NCBI RefSeq assembly: GCF_009746585.1
Contig: NZ_WRPO01000004.1
Span: forward strand, 186,001 to 250,000
Reading direction: 5' to 3'
From: Novosphingobium aquimarinum
GTDB lineage: Bacteria > Pseudomonadota > Alphaproteobacteria > Sphingomonadales > Sphingomonadaceae
Length of the DNA stretch: 64,000 bases
Shown here: piece by piece, positions 50,429-56,996 of the stretch
Position numbering within the stretch: the stretch's first letter is position 1
Layout: each line of letters starts with the position of its first letter
Notes under the pieces: model-generated
Database searches by the model: none
Told to the model about the DNA's origin: nothing
The model's input: the letters and a program-made list of their open reading frames with translations, nothing else
Program-made: the position numbers and the translations under genes

Positions 50429-50818
50429 GTGTCACGCGGACAATTCTATCTCGACAAGAGCAACGCCAAACTCGCCGGTGTGTGCTCGGGTATTGCCGAC
50501 TACACCGGCGTCGATGCGGTCTGGGTGCGCGTGGCGGCGGTGTTGCTGACGATCTTCGTCTCGTTCATTACGATCCCGATCTATCTGGCAACCGCCGTGA
50601 TCGCCGAACCCAAGCCCCATTACCTCTACTCGGATGCCGACGAGGAACGACTGCTGCGCCGCATGCGCCGCCGCAGCGGTTCGAAGCGGAGCCACTCGGA
50701 CCGGGTCTATTCGGACCTCTCCGACCTCGACACCCGCGTGCGTAACGTCGAGCGCTACTATGCGACCGACAGCTCCAGCAGCTCGCGCCTCGCCGCCGAG
50801 ATCGATAGCCTGCGCTGA
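50429..50818 (+). CDS. pspC: PspC domain protein with PspB-like C-terminal motif
   Basis: The 129-residue product has the PspC domain: FYLDKSNAKLAGVCSGIADY, GVDAVWVRVAAVLLTIFVSF and a second hydrophobic run, then a cytoplasmic tail. The tail ends with TRVRNVERYYATD and LAAEIDSLR, which matches the C-terminal signature of the five PspB-like proteins that follow (ERIVTD...EIEALR). The start is a GTG at 50429 after GAGGGAAGGAAACACAAC. In enterics PspC releases PspA-bound PspF on stress; a similar role is likely. Confidence 0.92.
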   Translation: MSRGQFYLDKSNAKLAGVCSGIADYTGVDAVWVRVAAVLLTIFVSFITIPIYLATAVIAEPKPHYLYSDADEERLLRRMRRRSGSKRSHSDRVYSDLSDLDTRVRNVERYYATDSSSSSRLAAEIDSLR

Positions 50819-50863
50819 TCGCGGCCTGACCGACCTGACCTCTTTTCCGACACGAGACGTATC

Positions 50864-51151
50864 ATGACCGACATCCTGGCACTCTGCATCCCCCTCGCCC
50901 CTTTCCTCATCGCCGCGCTCGCCGTCTGGACGCGCCACCAGCGCAGGATGGCGGAGATGGGCGTCACTGCGACTGCCGAAAAAGCCGCGCAGTACGCCGC
51001 CAACAACGCCGAGCTCGAAGAACGCATCCGCGTGCTGGAGCGCATCGTGACCGACGGCAGCTACGATGTCGCGCTGCAGATCGAGGCGCTCAAGGACCAG
51101 AAGCGCGTCGACGAGCTGAGCCAGTCGGTGCAGGACCGCAAGGTCAACTGA
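50864..51151 (+). CDS. pspB: PspB-like protein 1
   Basis: The 95-residue protein has an N-terminal membrane helix (ILALCIPLAPFLIAALAVWT), a coiled coil and the ending LEERIRVLERIVTDGSYDVA, then LQIEALKDQKR. This is closest to classical PspB (membrane helix, leucine-zipper region, LExILD motif). It is the first of five PspB-like genes in a row, 45 bases after pspC. PspB works with PspC to sense membrane stress in enterics. Confidence 0.85.
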   Translation: MTDILALCIPLAPFLIAALAVWTRHQRRMAEMGVTATAEKAAQYAANNAELEERIRVLERIVTDGSYDVALQIEALKDQKRVDELSQSVQDRKVN

Positions 51152-51162
51152 GGGAGGTTTCG

Positions 51163-51483
51163 ATGGCTGACCTGACGACATTTGCCATGCTTGCACCGAT
51201 GGCCGCAGGCTGCGCCGTCATCGCCGCGAGCTGGGTCTTCAACAACTGGCTGCGTATGCGGCACGGCTATCCGCTGGAAACCCAGACCGGCAAACCGATC
51301 TACCCCTCGACCGACAGGGAGGCCCAGGCCCGGATCGGACTCATCACACAGGAAAACGCCCAGCTGCGCGCCGAAATGAGCGCGATGCGCGAGCGGCTCG
51401 AGACGGTCGAACGCATCGTCACCGACCGCGGCTTCAGCGTCGCGCGCGAGATCGAGGCGCTGCGCTCTGAGCGCGCGAACTAG
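51163..51483 (+). CDS. PspB-like protein 2
   Basis: The 106-residue protein has a membrane helix (MLAPMAAGCAVIAASWVFNN) and then the motif WLRMRHGYPLE, which recurs in copies 3 and 4. A coiled coil from QENAQLRAEMSAMRERLETV leads to the shared ending ERIVTDRGFSVAREIEALR. GGGAGG precedes the ATG. The fusion-like middle piece TGKPIYPSTDREAQARIGL is specific to this copy. It is a diverged PspB-like paralogue. Confidence 0.82.
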   Translation: MADLTTFAMLAPMAAGCAVIAASWVFNNWLRMRHGYPLETQTGKPIYPSTDREAQARIGLITQENAQLRAEMSAMRERLETVERIVTDRGFSVAREIEALRSERAN

Positions 51484-51496
51484 GAAGGAATACGCA

Positions 51497-51811
51497 ATGT
51501 CGTGGGGCGGCCCGGAATTCATCATCGCCATTATCGCCGTGTGTTACGGCGGATGGATCATCAACAACTACATTCGCGCCCGCCACGGCTATGCGCTCGA
51601 AGACGAATGGGGCGGCAAGACCGAGCGCAACGATCACGCCGTCGGCGAACTCAAGGCGGAAAACCAGGAGCTGCGCCGCCGCCTCGCCAGGCTCGAGGAG
51701 CGAGCCGCCGCGATCGAGACGATCGTCACGGACAGCGGCTTCGAAACCGCGCGGCAGATCGGTGCGCTCGAACGCACCGCATCGGGCAAATCCGCGCCCG
51801 CGGCCAACTGA
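51497..51811 (+). CDS. PspB-like protein 3
   Basis: The 104-residue protein has a membrane helix (FIIAIIAVCYGGWIINNYI), then RARHGYALEDEWGGKTER, a coiled coil (ELKAENQELRRRLARLEERA) and the shared ending IETIVTDSGFETARQIGALE. The EDEWGGK segment is nearly the same as ENSWGGK in copy 4, so 3 and 4 are sister copies. AAGGAA precedes the ATG, 14 bases after copy 2. Confidence 0.82.
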   Translation: MSWGGPEFIIAIIAVCYGGWIINNYIRARHGYALEDEWGGKTERNDHAVGELKAENQELRRRLARLEERAAAIETIVTDSGFETARQIGALERTASGKSAPAAN

Positions 51812-51821
51812 GGAGGCCCCC

Positions 51822-52148
51822 TTGGAAGACGAATTGAAAGTCATCTTGGTCATCGCGATCACGCTGTGTGTCACGATCGGCTGGCTGCTCAACACCTGGA
51901 TGCGCATGCGTCACGGCTACCCCATCGAGAATTCGTGGGGCGGCAAGGTCGAACGCTCGCTGGATCGGGAAAACACCCAGCTACGCGCCGAGAACCAGGC
52001 ATTGCTGGAGAAACTGGCCAAGCTCGAAAGCCGCACGGCCGCGCTCGAGACCATCGTGACCGACGGCGGCTACACCGTGTCGCAGGAAATCGAGGCGCTT
52101 CGCGACTCTTCGCGTCCCGCCAGCGCACGTCAGCAGGCAATGCAGTAA
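51822..52148 (+). CDS. PspB-like protein 4
   Basis: The 108-residue protein starts with TTG at 51822 after GAGGAGGCCCCC, giving LEDELKVILVIAITLCVTIG and the rest of a membrane helix. WMRMRHGYPIENSWGGKVER follows, then a coiled coil (ENQALLEKLAKLESRTAAL) and ETIVTDGGYTVSQEIEALR. The TTG is the only start that keeps the whole membrane helix. It is co-directional and tightly spaced with copies 3 and 5. Confidence 0.8.
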   Translation: MEDELKVILVIAITLCVTIGWLLNTWMRMRHGYPIENSWGGKVERSLDRENTQLRAENQALLEKLAKLESRTAALETIVTDGGYTVSQEIEALRDSSRPASARQQAMQ

Positions 52149-52149
52149 G

Positions 52150-52386
52150 ATGGGCTTCTGGGATGCCGTCGTCATCATGTTCATCGTCGGCGCGGTAATC
52201 TGGCTGCGCGCGCAGAAGTACCGGGCGCGCGGCGACGGCGCGACGCCGACGATCGGCGCGCGCGAGCCCGAGCTCGAACGCGAAGTGCAGGACTTGCGCA
52301 AGCGGATCGCCGTGCTCGAACGCATCGCCACCGACGATCGCCAGGGAACCGACCTCAAGCGGCAGATCGAAGCGCTGCGGGATTGA
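52150..52386 (+). CDS. PspB-like protein 5 (short)
   Basis: The 78-residue protein starts two bases after the copy 4 stop. It has one membrane helix (FWDAVVIMFIVGAVIWLRAQ), lacks the RHGY segment, and ends ELEREVQDLRKRIAVLERIA followed by TDDRQGTDLKRQIEALRD, a variant of the shared motif. It closes the psp operon; a long hairpin follows. Confidence 0.8.
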   Translation: MGFWDAVVIMFIVGAVIWLRAQKYRARGDGATPTIGAREPELEREVQDLRKRIAVLERIATDDRQGTDLKRQIEALRD

Positions 52387-52459
52387 TGGCGGGTTGTGAC
52401 CGCGACCTGCGAAGAGAGTTTTTGTCTAATATGGTTTCGACATCCGTCGAAACCTTGGC

Positions 52460-52540
52460 GGCGCCGGCCCGCTCCCCCACCCGACCTCCCACTCAAGTAT
52501 ACTGCCGATGGGAGGTCGGGTGGGGGCGCGGGCCGGTGCC
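52460..52540. repeat. Long inverted repeat at the end of the psp operon
   Basis: Arms 52460-52491 and 52509-52540 (32 bases each, two mismatches) face each other across a 17-base AT-richer loop (CTCAAGTATACTGCCGA). The stem is almost wholly G+C and contains CCCCCACCCGACCTCCCA. It lacks a T tract, so it is either a REP/REPIN-type element or a factor-dependent stop shared by the converging psp and nadE transcripts. Confidence 0.85.
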
Positions 52541-52546
52541 GCACGA

Positions 52547-54607
52547 TCAATGAGGCAAACCGCGCTTCAATTCTTCCAGCCAGACCGCCGCGCTCGCATC
52601 GCTTGGCGCGCGCCAGTCGCCCCGGGGGCTGAGCGCGCCGCCGGATGAGACCTTGGGGCCGTTCGGGATCGCCGAGCGCTTGAACTGGCTGAACGCGAAG
52701 AAGCGCTGCAGGAACCGCTCGAGCCAATGGCGGATCGTGGCGAGGTCGTAGGCCTTCTTGCGATCCTCGGGGAAGCCGTCGGGCCAGCGCCCTGCCGCCG
52801 CGTCACGCCAGGCGTGCCAGGCGAGGAACGCGACTTTCGAAGGCCGCTGCCCGAAGCGCATCACATGGTGCAGGAAGAAGTCGTTGAGTGCATAGGGCCC
52901 GATCGCATCCTCGGTGCTCTGGATCACGCCGTCCTCGCCCGCCGGCACCAGTTCGGGAGAGATCTCGGTATCGAGGATCGCCATCAGCACCGCGTCCGTC
53001 GCATCGTCGAACTGCGCGGTCGTGGTGGTCCAGCGGATGAGGTACTGGATCAGCGTCTTGGGCACCCCCGCGTTGACCGCATAGTGGCTCATCTGGTCGC
53101 CGACGCCATAGGTGCACCAGCCCAGCGCCAGCTCCGATAAGTCGCCCGTGCCCAGCACGAAGCCGCTGTGCTGCCCGGCGAGGCGGAACAGGTAATCGGT
53201 GCGCAGCCCCGCCTGCACGTTCTCGAACGTGGTGTCGTAGACCTTTTCGCCGCGCCCGAAGGGATGGCCGATGTCTTCGAGCATCGTTTTCGCCGCGGGC
53301 TTGATGTCGATCTCGCCCGCGGTGATGCCCAAAGCGTCCATCAGCTTCCAAGCGTTGGACTTGGTGTGATCGCTCGTCGCGAAGCCCGGCATCGTATAGC
53401 CGCGGATCGTGGTGCGCGGCAGACCCAGCCGGTCGCAGCATTTCGCCGCGACGATCAGCGCGTGCGTGGAATCGAGTCCGCCCGAGACGCCGATCACGAT
53501 CGACTTGGCATGCGTCGCCTCGATCCGCCGCGTGAGCCCGTCGACCTGGATGTTGAACGCCTCGTAGCAATCGGCATCGAGCTTTTCGCGGCGATCGGGC
53601 ACGAATGGGAAGCGCCGCAGCGGACGCACCAGTCCGATATCGCCCTGAGCCGGCGTGTGATCGAACCATACGGTGCGGAACGTCGCTTCCGGCCGCCCGG
53701 CCTGGAGGGCCGAGTCGTGAAACGTCGGCAGCCGCATCCGGTCGGCGACGATGCGTTCGCAGTCGATATCGGCCATCGCGAGCTGCGGTTCGCGTGCGAA
53801 GCGTTCGGATTCCACGAGCAAGTCGCCCAGCTCGTAGATCACCCCCTGCCCGTCCCAGGCAAGGTCGGTAGTGCTCTCGCCGTGTCCGCTCGCGGCGTAG
53901 ACATAGGCCGCGGCCGCGCGGGAGGATTGCGAGGCGCACAGCATGTGCCGCTCGTCCGACTTGCCGATGACAATGTTCGAGGCCGAAAGATTGCACAGGA
54001 TCGTCGCCCCGGCGAGCGCGCCCAGCGTGGAGGGCGGCGTCGGCGCCCAGAAATCCTCGCAGATCTCGACGAAGACCTTGAAGTCGCGCAACACGTTCGA
54101 AGCGAAGACGAGATCGGTGCCGAACGGGACATCCTCGCCGCCGATGCGGATGGTGCGTCCGGTGACGCCACGACCGCTCGCGAACCAGCGCTTTTCGTAA
54201 TATTCGCGGTAATTCGGCAAGTACGACTTGGGCACTGCGCCCAGCACTTGGCCCGCCGCGATCACTACCGCGCAATTGTAGAGCCGCCCGCGATCGGCCA
54301 GCGCCGCGCCGATCAGCAGCACCGGCGAAAGCTCCGCACTGGCCGCGGCGATCTCCCCGATGGCGACCTCGACTGCCTCGATCACCGCCGTCTGCAAGTG
54401 CAGATCGTCGATCGCGTAGCCCGACAGGCACAGCTCGGGAAACACCACCAGATCGACGCTCGCCGCGTGCGCGCGTCGCGCTTCGGTCAGGATCGCGTCG
54501 CGGTTGAACGCGACGTCGGCAGGGCGTCCGTGCGGTGTCGACGCGGCCGCGCGGACGAAGCCATGGCGGTGCATGGCATAGAAAGGATGCGTGGTATCGT
54601 CGCTCAT
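52547..54607 (-). CDS. nadE: Glutamine-dependent NAD(+) synthetase
   Basis: NadE amidates deamido-NAD with glutamine-derived ammonia. The product (about 686 residues) has an N-terminal nitrilase-like glutaminase domain: VFPELCLSGYAIDDL with the Glu, PKSYLPNYREYYEKRWF with the Lys, and VEICEDFWAP with the catalytic Cys. The C-terminal synthetase starts at SIVIGVSGGLDSTHALIVAA, the PP-loop. The length fits the long bacterial type, and the start at 54607 follows shortly after a ribosome-like AAATGGGCC. It converges with the psp operon. Confidence 0.95.
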   Translation of the reverse strand: MSDDTTHPFYAMHRHGFVRAAASTPHGRPADVAFNRDAILTEARRAHAASVDLVVFPELCLSGYAIDDLHLQTAVIEAVEVAIGEIAAASAELSPVLLIGAALADRGRLYNCAVVIAAGQVLGAVPKSYLPNYREYYEKRWFASGRGVTGRTIRIGGEDVPFGTDLVFASNVLRDFKVFVEICEDFWAPTPPSTLGALAGATILCNLSASNIVIGKSDERHMLCASQSSRAAAAYVYAASGHGESTTDLAWDGQGVIYELGDLLVESERFAREPQLAMADIDCERIVADRMRLPTFHDSALQAGRPEATFRTVWFDHTPAQGDIGLVRPLRRFPFVPDRREKLDADCYEAFNIQVDGLTRRIEATHAKSIVIGVSGGLDSTHALIVAAKCCDRLGLPRTTIRGYTMPGFATSDHTKSNAWKLMDALGITAGEIDIKPAAKTMLEDIGHPFGRGEKVYDTTFENVQAGLRTDYLFRLAGQHSGFVLGTGDLSELALGWCTYGVGDQMSHYAVNAGVPKTLIQYLIRWTTTTAQFDDATDAVLMAILDTEISPELVPAGEDGVIQSTEDAIGPYALNDFFLHHVMRFGQRPSKVAFLAWHAWRDAAAGRWPDGFPEDRKKAYDLATIRHWLERFLQRFFAFSQFKRSAIPNGPKVSSGGALSPRGDWRAPSDASAAVWLEELKRGLPH

Positions 54608-54699
54608 CGGCCCATTTCCTACAGCAAGCGCGGCGCGAGGCAATCGCGCGTCCGCCACTAGCTCTTGCCGCGCGCGCGGGGGTGCCTACATCGCCTGCC

Positions 54700-55110
54700 A
54701 TGCGCAGCCTCGACGATATCCGCGAAGAGTATGAATTTCTCGATGGCGACGAACGCTATCGGATGCTGATCGAATTGGGCCGCGAGCTCGACGAGATGCC
54801 CGAGGCGCTCAAGACCGACGCCACCAAGGTGCGCGGTTGTTCGGCCAGCGTCTGGGTCTATCCGACCGAGGCGGACGCCGGCACGCTGCATTTCCTGGCC
54901 GACAGCAATGCCGCGATCACCAAGGGCATCGTCGCGCTGGTGCTCTCGGTGGTGCAGGACCGGCCCGCCGCCGAAGTCGCCGAAACCGACATCGCCGCCC
55001 GGCTCGAGCCGTTCGATCTGAAGAACCAGCTCTCCTCGAACCGCACGCAAGGCGTCCCCAACATGATCGCGCTGATCCGCGAAACCGCGGCGCGCTATGC
55101 GACACCTTAG
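54700..55110 (+). CDS. sufE: SufE family sulfur acceptor protein
   Basis: SufE takes sulfur from the desulfurase SufS for Fe-S cluster assembly. The 136-residue product has the active Cys in KVRGCSASVWVYP (about residue 47), preceded by EYEFLDGDERYRMLIELGRE, and the downstream block FDLKNQLSSNRTQGVPNMIA. No suf operon is adjacent. It overlaps the DUF454 gene by 14 bases. Confidence 0.93.
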   Translation: MRSLDDIREEYEFLDGDERYRMLIELGRELDEMPEALKTDATKVRGCSASVWVYPTEADAGTLHFLADSNAAITKGIVALVLSVVQDRPAAEVAETDIAARLEPFDLKNQLSSNRTQGVPNMIALIRETAARYATP

Positions 55111-55456
55111 CCGGCACGCCTGGCACGCAGCGGGCTGGGTCTTCGTCGCGCTGGGCGTGATCGGGGCGTTCCTGCCGATCATGCCGACGGTGGTCTTTCT
55201 GCTGGGCGCCGCCTGGTGCTTTTCCAAAAGCCATCCGCATCTGGCGGAAAAGCTCTACGCGCATCCCCGCTATGGCGCGCACTTGCGCGACTGGCGCGAT
55301 CGGCGCGCGATCAGCCGCAAGGGCAAGATCTCCGCGATTGCCGCGATGACGCTGAGCGTGCCCTTCACTGCGCTGGTGCTCGGCCCTCTCTTCGCACTGA
55401 TCCCGGTGACGGTGCTCGCCATCGTCGGCCCCTGGATCTGGACGCGCGCCGAATAG
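55097..55456 (+). CDS. DUF454 (YbaN) family inner-membrane protein
   Basis: The 119-residue protein has an N-terminal membrane helix (HAAGWVFVALGVIGAFLPIM), the family segment PTVVFLLGAAWCFSKSHPHL, LRDWRDRRAISRKGKISAIA and a second hydrophobic pair. This matches YbaN/DUF454, whose function is unknown. It overlaps the sufE gene before it. Confidence 0.9.
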   Translation: MRHLSRHAWHAAGWVFVALGVIGAFLPIMPTVVFLLGAAWCFSKSHPHLAEKLYAHPRYGAHLRDWRDRRAISRKGKISAIAAMTLSVPFTALVLGPLFALIPVTVLAIVGPWIWTRAE

Positions 55457-55523
55457 CTTGGCCTCGGCCCGGCATCGTGGCAAATGCCGCTGATCCGACG
55501 GCCCTTGCACAGGGAATGACACG

Positions 55524-55982
55524 ATGAACCTTCTCACACGCTTTCGCGCCACGGCCCCGGCGGCTTTACTGCTGGCTCTGGCGGCCTGTTCGAACGCGGC
55601 CCAGGCCGCGAGCTACGTCATGTTCCGCGATCCCAATTGCGGTTGCTGCGAGCAATGGGCCGAGCACATGCGGTCCGGCATGCACGCCCAAGTGGCCATT
55701 ACGGATAGCGCGGACATGACGGCGGTGAAGGATCGCAACGGCGTGCCTGCCGCGCTGCGTTCGTGCCACACGATGATCGTCGACGGCTACGTGATCGAGG
55801 GGCATGTGCCCGCCGCCGACGTCGAGCGGTTGCTGAAGGAACGACCGAAGGGAGTCCGTGGGCTGGCCGTGCCCGGAATGCCGATCGGCTCGCCCGGCAT
55901 GGAAATGGGCGGGAAGACCGAACCGTACCAGGTCATCGCCTTCGGGCCCGCCGGGACCAAAGTGTTCGCCAGCCACCAGTAA
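55524..55982 (+). CDS. DUF411 family periplasmic metal-binding-type protein
   Basis: The 152-residue product has a signal peptide ending LAACSNAAQA. The DUF411 core follows: VMFRDPNCGCCEQWAEHMRS with the CGCC pair, VPAALRSCHTMIVDGYVIEG and HVPAADVERLLKERPKGVRG, then the GMPIGSPGME motif. These proteins are often encoded near copper or other metal resistance genes and probably bind metal. The Cys inside the signal peptide (AACSN) could also be a lipobox. Confidence 0.9.
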   Translation: MNLLTRFRATAPAALLLALAACSNAAQAASYVMFRDPNCGCCEQWAEHMRSGMHAQVAITDSADMTAVKDRNGVPAALRSCHTMIVDGYVIEGHVPAADVERLLKERPKGVRGLAVPGMPIGSPGMEMGGKTEPYQVIAFGPAGTKVFASHQ

Positions 55983-56018
55983 CGACGCGCGCCCTCATCG
56001 GACGCAGGCCGCGTCGGA

Positions 56019-56549
56019 TCAGTCCTCGACCGCTTCGCGCAGCACCGCGACACCGGCCTTGCGCTGCTCGCGCAGCTCGCGCTTCAGCACGGCGGGATCG
56101 CGAGCGAGGACGAAACCAAAGCTGACGCCGCCTTCCTTGCCGATCGTCGCGTGGTGCAACTTGTGCGCCTGGACCAGTCGCTTGGCGTAACCACGCTTAG
56201 GCACCCAGCGGAAGTAGCGCTGGTGCACCAGACCGTCGTGGATCAGTGTATAGATCACCCCGTAAATGAGGATGCCGATGCCGATCCAGGTCGCCGGCTC
56301 CCAGGCGCTCTTCCCCAACACCAGCGGCGAGCCGATCGCGAACATCGAGATGCTCATCGCCGCGCCGACAAGCGCGTAGAGATCGTTGCGCTCCAGCAGC
56401 TTGTCGTGGGGTTCGTGATGGTCGCGATGCCAGCCCCATCCGAAACCGTGCATCACGTATTTGTGGCTGGACCACGCGACGAATTCCATCGCGGCGACCG
56501 TCACCAGAACGATCAGCACCGCGGCCCAAGGGGAAAGGCTTGCGAACAT
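56019..56549 (-). CDS. crtZ: Beta-carotene hydroxylase CrtZ
   Basis: CrtZ adds hydroxyls to the rings of beta-carotene to give zeaxanthin. The 176-residue membrane protein has the di-iron histidine motifs in order: HKYVMH, HRDHH, HDGLVH and HKLHH. The start at 56549 gives MFASLSPWAAVLIVLVTVAA, the first helix. It is 42 kb from crtYIB, so the pigment pathway is split into at least two loci here. No crtW or crtG is visible. Confidence 0.95.
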   Translation of the reverse strand: MFASLSPWAAVLIVLVTVAAMEFVAWSSHKYVMHGFGWGWHRDHHEPHDKLLERNDLYALVGAAMSISMFAIGSPLVLGKSAWEPATWIGIGILIYGVIYTLIHDGLVHQRYFRWVPKRGYAKRLVQAHKLHHATIGKEGGVSFGFVLARDPAVLKRELREQRKAGVAVLREAVED

Positions 56550-56996
56550 GGGCGAGCCTTACTCCGAAGCGCGGCGAATGTCAGCGGCGATCGAGCGCGG
56601 GGTGGCCGCGACCCTTGCCGAATGGGTCGAGCACCCGGTCGCAATGCCATGAACTCTCTTGAGAAATCGGAACAGGAATGTGCAGTTCCGGCGTCCTGAC
56701 GACATCTTTCTCGCAGGTTTCCATGCATTCGACGTTGCTCTGCTGGCCTGAACAATCGCGACGGCAATATTTCTAGCGGTAACAACGTCCTTGCGCGCGC
56801 ATCGCGATGTATCGTCAAAGACGATGCCGCCTCCTTTCCGCGTTGTCGTCTACGACGTGACCTTAATCACATCTTCATTCGTTGACTCCTGAACAGCGAT
56901 TCATCACGATCACCGCATCTGGGGCCAATATGCGAGCCAGCCGGCAAAGGGGCAGTCGGCTGATGCTCCTGGCCGCGTAGCACATTGGGGGGTTCG
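56550..56996. other. 447-base gap between crtZ and the CHAT-domain gene
   Basis: I see no gene in this gap. AT-richer sequence around 56750-56900 (for example ACCTTAATCACATCTTCATT, then TTGACT at 56881) probably holds the promoter of the CHAT-TpsA-TpsB operon and, on the other strand, of crtZ. No -10 element close to consensus is obvious at the right spacing, so no promoter is assigned. Confidence 0.45.

Noticed and set aside
56513..56818. A 101-codon minus-strand frame upstream of crtZ
   Set aside because: It overlaps the crtZ start in another frame, is Arg/Pro-rich and has no ribosome site or recognisable family.
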